NCBI GenBank assembly: GCA_025363495.1
Contig: JANYDR010000448.1
Location: forward strand, 1 to 5,094
DNA: 5,094 nt
Origin: Cyclobacteriaceae bacterium
GTDB taxonomy: Bacteria > Bacteroidota > Bacteroidia > Cytophagales > Cyclobacteriaceae
Direction of reading: 5' to 3'
A program made the translations under genes and the position numbers. This document shows, piece after piece, positions 1-5,094 of the stretch. Positions within the stretch are counted from its first letter, which is position 1. Every line of letters starts with the position of its first letter. The notes below the pieces were generated by a model, which saw only the letters and a program-made list of their open reading frames with translations, made no database searches and had not been told where the DNA came from.

Positions 1-229
1 TCCCAAGTATCAACTTAGCCAGCGTCTGTTTTGCTTCTAAAGCAAAATTTTGACCGGAATCAGGACTGTCAATGCCATATAAAAGGACTTTGTATTGTTC
101 GCCATTGTCGTTAAGTACCTCAATTGTATTTCCGTCGATAACAGAAACTACCTTGACCGTGGGTACATCGCCGGCAAATGCCCTCAGGGACACCGCCCAT
201 AGGGTAAACATTCCAATAATAAACTTCAT
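1..229 (-). CDS. Secreted SNase-like (thermonuclease family) protein, 3' end cut by window edge
   Basis: The frame starting with ATG at 229-227 stays open to base 1 (76 codons). It begins with a Sec signal peptide: MKF, a hydrophobic stretch, then L-R-A-F-A-G with likely cleavage after Ala19. Next comes the first part of a staphylococcal-nuclease fold: V-V-S-V-I-D-G-N-T-I-E-V (residues 27-38), then K-V-L-L-Y-G-I-D-S-P-D (47-57) and G-Q-N-F-A-L-E-A-K (59-67). This matches the family pattern of IDGDT, then RLxGIDxPE, then GxxAK. By alignment, three classical active-site positions differ. SNase Asp21 is Asn34, Arg35 is Leu49 and Glu43 is Asp57; Asp40 is kept as Asp54. The family hydrolyses nucleic acids with Ca2+, but these changes make normal catalysis doubtful. 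The start is supported by the signal peptide; there is no clear Shine-Dalgarno site. It lies 160 bases behind the copper genes on the same strand, so it may be a separate unit. Family assignment is fairly sure; function is not. Confidence 0.8.
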   Translation of the reverse strand, partial: MKFIIGMFTLWAVSLRAFAGDVPTVKVVSVIDGNTIEVLNDNGEQYKVLLYGIDSPDSGQNFALEAKQTLAKLILG

Positions 230-389
230 AACATGTAGGGGAGATACAGTTTGATCTGTCAAAGATTCAAAAGGTAAGTGTTTTACTTAAGCGTAACTGA
301 GGGCACTTCATTCCCATGTAAGGTTTGGAGCGATTTTGCATAATTTCACCTGCTTGACATCCAGGTATAGTGTCATCTACGGCCAAGTG
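230..389. other. 160-base intergenic gap; no convincing gene or terminator
   Basis: This gap lies between the DUF2911 stop and the nuclease-like start. I see two weak 5-bp inverted repeats: ACCTG/CAGGT (348-352 with 362-366) and TAAGT/ACTTA (275-279 with 285-289). Neither is followed by a T-run on the minus strand, so neither is a good intrinsic terminator. A 24-codon minus-strand ORF (341-267) has AGGTGA shortly before its ATG, but its product is not recognisable. A TTGACA occurs on the minus strand at about 260-255 without a good -10 partner. If the nuclease-like gene has its own promoter it should be here, but I cannot place it. Confidence 0.5.
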
Positions 390-785
390 TCAGCCTTCAA
401 CAGGCAAAGACACTTCCAAAACCTCCCAATAAATGACAATTTCGTCTTTTCGATTACTTTCTGACTCAATCACATAACGAAGCCGCTCTTGTCTCAAATT
501 CTCAACTTCAGGCTTTACCTTAACTCTGACCAGGTCATCTTTAGGATCATATTCATCTGCCAGATGCTGGTCCCAATTCCTGTTGATAATAATAATCCAT
601 TCATCTTTTCCCGGAATAGTGAACAGTCCATATTTGCCAGCTGGAATATTTAGTCCACCTACGACAACTTCGTGATTGAATTCAATGCTGGTTGCACTGT
701 GTGCTCCGGTGACCCATACATTATCAAAAGGCACAAGTCCTCCCCAGATGACACGTCCTCTGACAGCCGGCGAGAACTTCAGCAT
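390..785 (-). CDS. DUF2911 protein, N-terminally truncated
   Basis: 131 codons from ATG 785-783 to TGA 392-390. The sequence matches the central and C-terminal parts of DUF2911, a Bacteroidota family of mostly exported proteins of unknown function. Recognisable family blocks are S-P-A-V-R-G-R-V-I-W-G-G-L-V-P (residues 5-19), V-W-V-T-G-A (23-28), I-P-A-G-K-Y-G-L-F-T-I-P-G (47-59), and the C-terminal strands ending Y-W-E-V-L-E-V-S-L-P. From memory, relatives carry a signal peptide or lipobox and roughly 30-40 more domain residues before the SPxVRGR block. Here only Met-Leu-Lys-Phe precedes it, with no signal peptide, so this looks like a 5'-deleted gene whose product would stay in the cytosol or not fold. 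The ATG is six bases behind the ATPase TAG and in the same frame; the ATPase end supplies no Shine-Dalgarno site. Family call is secure; whether it is expressed and functional is open. Confidence 0.8.
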   Translation of the reverse strand: MLKFSPAVRGRVIWGGLVPFDNVWVTGAHSATSIEFNHEVVVGGLNIPAGKYGLFTIPGKDEWIIIINRNWDQHLADEYDPKDDLVRVKVKPEVENLRQERLRYVIESESNRKDEIVIYWEVLEVSLPVEG

Positions 786-786
786 T

Positions 787-792
787 GAATTC
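787..792. other. GAATTC palindrome at the ATPase/DUF2911 junction
   Basis: An EcoRI-type GAATTC hexamer overlaps the last base of the ATPase stop codon and ends just before the DUF2911 ATG. It coincides with the point where the DUF2911 N-terminus is missing. A chance hexamer is quite possible; a joining artefact would also fit. Confidence 0.4.
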
Positions 793-2180
793 TAAATTTT
801 AACTGTTCTAAGTCTAAGACTATTCACAATAACTGAAACGGAACTTAAACTCATCGCAAGAGCAGCAAGCATAGGACTTAGAAATATTCCAAAAAATGGA
901 TATAACACACCCGCCGCTAATGGAATACCGATAACATTGTACACAAACGCAAAGAACAGGTTTTGCTTTATGTTCGAGATGACGGCGTGACTCAGCTTCC
1001 TTGCTTTGATGATGCCTTGCAGATCACCCTTCACTAACGTAATTCCAGCACTTTGAATGGCCGCGTCCGTGCCGGTTCCCATGGCAATTCCAACATTCGC
1101 CTGTGCCAGTGCCGGAGCATCATTGATCCCGTCGCCCGCCATAGCAACGATCTTATTACCCTGCTGAAGCTCTTTTACTTTATTAAGCTTATCGACAGGC
1201 AGATATTCTGCTTCATATCCGTCAAGTCCCAGCGCATCTGCGACACCTTTGGCTGTATTTTTATTATCGCCCGTGAGCATGATTACTTTCAATCCTTGTT
1301 GTTGCAATTCATGAATCGCGGTCTTTGAATTTGCTTTTATCGGGTCAGCGACACTGATATAGCCTAACAATTGTAATTGAGCCACAATGAATATTACTGT
1401 TTCACTAACTGATTGTCTCCCTTCAGTTTCTTTTAAAATTGATTCATCAGGAGTTACTCCCTGGTCTTTCAGGAGCTTCGCATTACCAATAAAGACTTTT
1501 TTAGAATCAATCATACCGGTAATACCATGGCCCGTGATAGATTCAAAATTAGTTACCTCACTGAGTGAAAGATTTTTGGTTTTCGCTGCTCTCACTATTG
1601 CTTCCGCCAATGGATGTTCACTGCTCGATTCAAGCGACGCCGCCAGCATGAGAATTTTATCTTCACTAATCGAGCTATGAAACGATTTTACGGATTTAAG
1701 CGAAGGCTTTCCTTCTGTGATGGTCCCCGTTTTATCAATCACCACAACATTTACTTTTTCCATTTCTTCAAGAACTTTTGCTTCTTTGATCAGTACACCA
1801 GCAGTCGCACCCTTGCCTGTACCCACCATGATAGACATGGGCGTTGCAAGACCCAATGCACAGGGACAAGCAATGATTAAAACTGTTACTGCATTAGCAA
1901 AGGCAAATACGAATGACGGTTCCGGGCCCCATATCGCCCATACGGCAAAAGATAAAATTGAAATAGGAACGACTATGGGAACAAAAAACTTTGCAACCCT
2001 ATCAGCCATGTTTTGAATGGGCGCCTTTGATCTGCTGGCTTTATTGACCATATCAATAATCTGCGCGAGCAACGTGTCCGAACCAATCCTAAGAGCTTTC
2101 ATTTCAAAACTTCCGGTTCCGTTTAGTGTGCCACCGGTAACAGGGTCACCCTGATTTTTTTCAACAGGCACAGCCTCTCC

Positions 2181-2182
2181 TT
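2181..2182 (-). other. Frameshift 2 of the ATPase: one base lost in the TGE codons
   Basis: On the minus strand the ATPase reads D-E-S-M-I and then ATTAAGGAGAGGCTG, where the family expects M-I-T-G-E-A. Inserting one C (ATT ACA GGA GAG GCT) restores T-G-E-A-V-P-V-E-K and joins the two long open frames. Without it, translation runs into an unrelated tail and stops at 2125-2123. The TGE motif is needed for dephosphorylation in P-type ATPases. Confidence 0.85.
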
Positions 2183-2864
2183 AATCATTGATTCATCGAT
2201 TACGCTCCTGCCTTTGGTAACTTCTCCATCGATCGGGATTTTTTCTCCGGGCCTGATTTTTAGAACATCCTGTAATACGATCTGATCCAACGGAACTGTC
2301 TGTTCATGCCCATCTCTGATAACCGTTGCTTCCGGCGGAACTAAATTCAACAAAGCACGGATCGCGCTATTCGTTTGACCCCGGGCTTTCAACTCGAGCA
2401 CCTGACCTAATAATATAAGTGTAAGGATGACTGTAGCCGCCTCGAAATACAAGTGAACGGCTCCATGCATTTTAAATTGATCTGGAAACAAACCTGGGAA
2501 CATCAATGCAACAATGCTGAACAAATAGGCTGCACCAGATCCCAATGAAATTAACGTCCACATATTTGGCGACCAGTGTATCACCGATTGATAGCCACGC
2601 GTAAAAACGTCGGCGCTGCAATAAAAAACAACCGGCGTAGCTAAAACAAATTGAATCCAGCCCCAGGTTGTCATATTTGCAATTTCAGAAAGATGCAAAC
2701 CCAACATCTCTCCCATCGTAATCATGAAGACCGGTATCGTAAAGGCAGTAGCAATCCAAAACCGCTTAAGCATCGACTTGTATGCAGCAACCTCTTCTTC
2801 ATTATCTTTTTGAGCGATTCTTGGAACAAGATCAATCCCGCAGATCGGGCAACTGCCTGGAGCA

Positions 2865-2866
2865 TA
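2865..2866 (-). other. Frameshift 1 of the ATPase: one base lost inside HMBD 2
   Basis: The minus strand reads GTG AGT ATGCTCCAGGC. The family pattern (P-E-I-V-S-D/N-A-P-G-S-C-P-I-C-G) needs one more base after AGT; a GAT or AAT codon would fit. As written, the frame passes into an unrelated tail that ends at 2722, while the correct continuation A-P-G-S-C-P-I-C-G-I-D-L is open in the neighbouring frame. The loss falls between the CPMHP half and the CPxCG half of the module. Confidence 0.85.
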
Positions 2867-3146
2867 CTCACAATTTCCGGATGCATAGGACAGGTATATT
2901 CCTTGATTCCGGATTTTGGATTATTCATGGAAAGCATTTGATCGGACGCAGCATGATCATGCTTCATCAAAGGTTTCATTTCGGTCACGGTATTGTCGGT
3001 TGCTTTCTTAACCGGAACCAGATTCATTCCACACTTCGGACATTTACCTGGACCATCCAGGATAATCTCCGGATGCATGGGACATGTGTATTGGATTGGT
3101 TGATGCAAAGAATGGTCCATTGTCAGATGCTTAATGATAAAGGCTA

Positions 3147-3659
3147 TTACTGAATAGTCTCTTTCACCGATCCACACTTAAGCATCATATCGCCGAAATA
3201 AGGATTCCTGATCTCTTTCTGGTTGGATAGCCAGAAAGCACCTGCATTATTATTAGCCATCGGACAGAATTCTAGATACAATTTCCCAGTCGAAAGTTTT
3301 CCACCCTTCACCAATGTTGTCATCTCGTTACTTAGAGTGCTGAAAGATTTGCGCTGATCATCAATTGTCGCGACCTTTTGGATTACAGAAGTAAGATCAA
3401 GCATTTTTTTTGACCCGTCCACAACCTTTAAAGATTTCTCCAACTGACCCGCGGCCTTTTTAGCTTCTTCTTGATTAGAGGCTACGAGTGCATCTTTCAA
3501 ATGAATATAATGCTCATAGGCAGAACCAATTTTTGCATCTTTAAACATTACCATAGACTCTTCGGATTTCTGTTCCGCTTTCTTAGCATGATCATGTTGA
3601 GCAAAGATTAACGTTGTCGCGCAGATCAATAAGGAGAGAGTTAACATTGTCTTTTTCAT
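3147..3659 (-). CDS. Secreted DUF3347 protein, probable copper-binding
   Basis: 170 codons from ATG 3659-3657 to TAA 3149-3147. Residues 1-20 form a Sec signal peptide (M-K-K-T, hydrophobic core, I-F-A then Gln21), so the mature protein should be periplasmic and begins with Q-H-D-H, a possible metal ligand. The rest is a DUF3347 domain. A helical part has A-Y-E-H-Y-I-H-L-K-D-A-L (47-58), and the C-terminal signature is E-F-C-P-M-A (130-135), A-F-W-L-S-N (141-146), R-N-P-Y-F-G (151-156) and M-M-L-K-C-G (158-163). Cys132, Met134, Met158/159 and Cys162 with the histidines are plausible Cu ligands. No enzymatic role is established for the family that I know of. A longer frame opens upstream at 3731 but overlaps the CusB-like gene and would bury the signal peptide, so I reject it. 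It follows the adaptor by 43 AT-rich bases and precedes the ATPase by 26, consistent with one operon. Confidence 0.88.
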   Translation of the reverse strand: MKKTMLTLSLLICATTLIFAQHDHAKKAEQKSEESMVMFKDAKIGSAYEHYIHLKDALVASNQEEAKKAAGQLEKSLKVVDGSKKMLDLTSVIQKVATIDDQRKSFSTLSNEMTTLVKGGKLSTGKLYLEFCPMANNNAGAFWLSNQKEIRNPYFGDMMLKCGSVKETIQ

Positions 3660-3702
3660 AATTTTTGTAATTAAAAGGTTAATAACTGTTAGAATAATTG
3701 GT

Positions 3703-4899
3703 TTAATGATGATGTCCGGCCATCGGATCACCGCCTTTCTTTAATACGAGTTCGCTATACAATAAATAAGCTCCTGTAATGACAACGTTTTCATGTTCCA
3801 TCACGCCGTCCGTTATCTCAACTTTGTCATAGTTCTCCAAACCAGTCTTCACCATTCGCGGTTTGAAAGCACCATTATTTTCAAGTATCCATATGTGACT
3901 TCCCCTAGCATCTCGGATCACGGCATCGGAAGGAAGAGCCACAACTTTCTTTTCGGAATGAGATAGGATAACAGTTGCCTGCATACCAGGAAGAAAATCA
4001 TGCTGCGGATTATTGATTAGTGCACGCAAGGTTATGATCTGACTTCCCTGCTTGTATTCCGGACTTAGAAAAGTCACTTCTCCATCTATTGGAATATTTT
4101 CATATCCACTGATTTTAACTTTTACTATATCTCCGGTTTTCACGAGCGAGGATTCACCCGGATACAATTCTGATTCTACCCACACCTTATCAAGCTTTTC
4201 AATACGATAAAGTGCACTTCCTTCTGAAACATATTGACCTTCTGTAGCATCAATACGGGCGATAACACCTGATGCAGGTGCATAAAAAGTGATTCTTGAA
4301 TTGGCGATTTTGTGCTTTGCTAATTGATCAATCTGTTCTTTTGTCATTCCTAAAAGCATCAACTTCTTTTCTGCCGAGGTAACAAAAGATTTATAACGAT
4401 CTTCCTTCAATTCTTCAACCTGTCGAAATGCCAAAAGATATTCCTGTTGAAGGGTTAGCAACGATTCACTATAGATTTCATAGAGCGGCTGACCTTGTTT
4501 AACCTGTTGGCCTGTCTCTTTAAAAAATAGCTTTTCAATCCTGCCTTGCACACGGCTGCTGACCACTTCAGTCTGCTCTTCATCCACCACCAGCTTTCCT
4601 GTTAGCAATATATTCTCACCCATATTTTCCAATCGGGTGGGTATCGTTGAGATATTTGCCAGCTTTATCTGACTCTCAGAAAGCATGATTGATCCATCGG
4701 CGCCGGCTGACGAACTCATTTTTACCAGATCCATTCCACAGATCGGACAGGCACCCGGTTTATCCTGAATGATTTGAGGATGCATCGGGCAGGTATATTT
4801 TTCAGATACCACCGTGTGCTGAGCGTGCTCAACTTTTTTGGTACAAGAGGTAATTTCCAGTACCATTAAAAGAAGAATACCAAATCGCATTGCCTTCAT
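3703..4899 (-). CDS. cusB: CusB-like RND efflux adaptor lipoprotein with N-terminal HMBD
   Basis: 398 codons from ATG 4899-4897 to TAA 3705-3703. Residues 1-19 are a lipoprotein signal with lipobox I-T-S-C (Cys19 the lipidated residue), so it should be membrane-anchored in the periplasm. Residues 35-60 form an HMBD module with Cys37, His40, Cys51, Cys54 and Met56. Then come the membrane-fusion-protein parts: a first lipoyl half (about 108-140, with V-S-S-R-V-Q-G-R-I), an alpha-helical hairpin (about 141-200), the second lipoyl half (about 205-236, A-P-A-S-G-V-I-A-R-I), and beta-barrel and membrane-proximal domains (about 237-385; L-P-G-M-Q-A-T-V, L-P-S-D-A-V-I). The end is G-H-H-H, a likely extra metal ligand. 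CusB-type adaptors link an RND pump to an outer-membrane channel and, in E. coli CusB, bind Cu(I)/Ag(I). The start at 4899 is preferred over an upstream ATG at 4950 because it gives the lipobox signal and has AGGA six bases upstream. It sits one base behind another adaptor gene. Confidence 0.92.
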   Translation of the reverse strand: MKAMRFGILLLMVLEITSCTKKVEHAQHTVVSEKYTCPMHPQIIQDKPGACPICGMDLVKMSSSAGADGSIMLSESQIKLANISTIPTRLENMGENILLTGKLVVDEEQTEVVSSRVQGRIEKLFFKETGQQVKQGQPLYEIYSESLLTLQQEYLLAFRQVEELKEDRYKSFVTSAEKKLMLLGMTKEQIDQLAKHKIANSRITFYAPASGVIARIDATEGQYVSEGSALYRIEKLDKVWVESELYPGESSLVKTGDIVKVKISGYENIPIDGEVTFLSPEYKQGSQIITLRALINNPQHDFLPGMQATVILSHSEKKVVALPSDAVIRDARGSHIWILENNGAFKPRMVKTGLENYDKVEITDGVMEHENVVITGAYLLYSELVLKKGGDPMAGHHH

Positions 4900-4900
4900 G

Positions 4901-5094
4901 TTAATTCCTGACTTTAATAAAACTTTCACTGTCAACCATAAACTGTGCATTGTAGGCCACGCTATCCGTTGACTCCAGCCCGTTCACTACTTCTATCCAG
5001 TCACCGGATTGCTGTGCGGTAACAACTGCTTTTGGTCGAAATACACCGCTACGTTTTGTAAATGCTATCTCACTCGAACCAAGATCAAGTTTTG
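4901..5094 (-). CDS. RND efflux periplasmic adaptor, C-terminal end only
   Basis: An open frame enters from the window edge (first full codon at 5092) and ends at TAA 4903-4901, giving 63 residues. It was not obvious as an ORF because it has no start inside the window. The residues match the membrane-proximal end of HlyD/CusB-type adaptors: S-G-V-F-R-P-K-A-V-V, then G-D-W-I-E-V-V-N-G-L, then A-Q-F-M-V-D-S-E-S-F-I-K. The closing D-S-E-S is typical of CusB-family C-termini. It would pair with an RND pump and TolC-type channel in the periplasm. Its stop is followed by a single base and then the ATG of the next adaptor, and that gene's ribosome-binding site lies inside this one, so the two are probably translationally coupled. 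Two adaptor genes in a row is notable. The N-terminal part, and whether it also has an HMBD, is outside the window. Confidence 0.82.
   Translation of the reverse strand, partial: KLDLGSSEIAFTKRSGVFRPKAVVTAQQSGDWIEVVNGLESTDSVAYNAQFMVDSESFIKVRN
4906..4909 (-). promoter_or_regulatory. Ribosome-binding site AGGA of the CusB-like gene
   Basis: AGGA on the minus strand ends six bases before ATG 4899. It is the clearest Shine-Dalgarno-like site among the main genes here and lies within the final codons of the upstream adaptor. It helps decide the start against the in-frame ATG at 4950. Confidence 0.5.

Larger units (their letters stand above)
792..3120 (-). pseudogene. copA: CopA-type Cu+ P1B-ATPase with two HMBD modules, broken by two frameshifts
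   Basis: With two missing bases restored, the gene encodes about 776 residues and closely follows bacterial Cu+-exporting P1B-type ATPases of the inner membrane (cytosol to periplasm). In order it has: HMBD 1 at 11-37 (Cys13, His16, Cys27, Cys30, Met32); a His/Met-containing linker with H-D-H at 54-56; HMBD 2 at 75-100 (Cys77, His80, Cys91, Cys94, with Ile96 where Met is usual); membrane helices from about 120; TGE at 314-316; C-P-C at 419-421; phosphorylation motif D-K-T-G-T at 463-467; His-Pro at 503-504; T-G-D-N at 617; G-D-G-I-N-D at 663-668; Tyr-Asn at 728-729; and M-S-L-S-S at 757-761. CPC, YN and MxxSS are the Cu+-site signature. There is no HMA domain. The reading frame breaks after Ser85 (2866/2865) and inside the TGE motif (2182/2181), leaving three pieces: 3120-2722, an open stretch ending at 2123 that can start at ATG 2773, and one ending at TAG 794-792. 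ATG 3120 is chosen because it lies 26 bases after the DUF3347 stop and just before HMBD 1. Family certain; real decay versus sequence error undecided. Confidence 0.9.

Noticed and set aside
72..254. Plus-strand 60-codon ORF
   Set aside because: It is antisense to the signal peptide and SNase-like coding frame, which has clear family motifs; the plus-strand product has no recognisable motif.
348..366. ACCTG/CAGGT inverted repeat as a terminator behind DUF2911
   Set aside because: Only five base pairs with a nine-base loop and no T-run on the minus strand.
369..392. Direct repeat AGTGTCA (369-375 and 386-392)
   Set aside because: A seven-base match 17 bases apart that overlaps a stop codon; too short to stand out from chance and without a matching regulator.
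1053..2016. Four plus-strand ORFs of 88-99 codons inside the ATPase
   Set aside because: They are shadows of the minus-strand ATPase, whose motifs (CPC, DKTGT, GDGIND) fix the true frame.
2651..3153. Plus-strand ORFs of 96 and 123 codons
   Set aside because: They lie opposite the HMBD and first membrane part of the ATPase and show no family signature or start signal.
4900..4950. Upstream ATG start (4950) for the CusB-like gene
   Set aside because: It would overlap the preceding adaptor gene and put 17 residues before a good lipoprotein signal; the ATG at 4899 has AGGA and the lipobox at the right distance.

Overview
The window looks like part of a copper (heavy-metal) efflux and handling cluster from a member of the Bacteroidota. 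This rests on moderate GC, weak or absent Shine-Dalgarno sites before most genes, and several families typical of that phylum: HMBD modules (Y-T-C-P-M-H-P ... C-P-x-C-G), a DUF3347 protein and a DUF2911 protein. Every convincing gene is on the minus strand, so transcription runs from base 5094 towards base 1.

Layout in transcription order. (1) 5094-4901: the last 63 codons of an RND-efflux periplasmic adaptor. (2) 4899-3703: a complete lipoprotein CusB-like adaptor with an N-terminal HMBD metal-binding module, whose ATG is one base after the previous stop. (3) 3659-3147: a secreted DUF3347 protein with a conserved Cys/Met/His pattern. (4) 3120-792: a CopA-type Cu+ P1B-ATPase with two HMBD modules in place of the usual HMA domains. 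It has all the hallmark motifs but is broken by two separate one-base losses, one inside the second HMBD and one inside the TGE motif of the actuator domain. (5) 785-390: a DUF2911 protein lacking its usual N-terminus, in the same frame as the ATPase and only six bases after its stop. (6) 389-230: a 160-base gap with no convincing gene. (7) 229-1: the first 76 codons of a secreted staphylococcal-nuclease-like (thermonuclease family) protein, cut by the window edge, with substitutions at three classical active-site positions.

Taken together, the ATPase would pump Cu+ from cytosol to periplasm. The adaptors (with an RND pump and outer-membrane channel presumably encoded upstream, beyond base 5094) would carry it out of the cell, and the DUF3347 protein and HMBD modules would buffer or hand over metal in the periplasm. 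That division of labour is inferred from families and gene order.

The most notable features are the doubly frameshifted ATPase, the beheaded DUF2911 gene directly behind it, and the apparently active-site-altered nuclease-like protein. I see no mobile element, RNA gene, CRISPR array or clear terminator, and no convincing evidence for an entirely new system.
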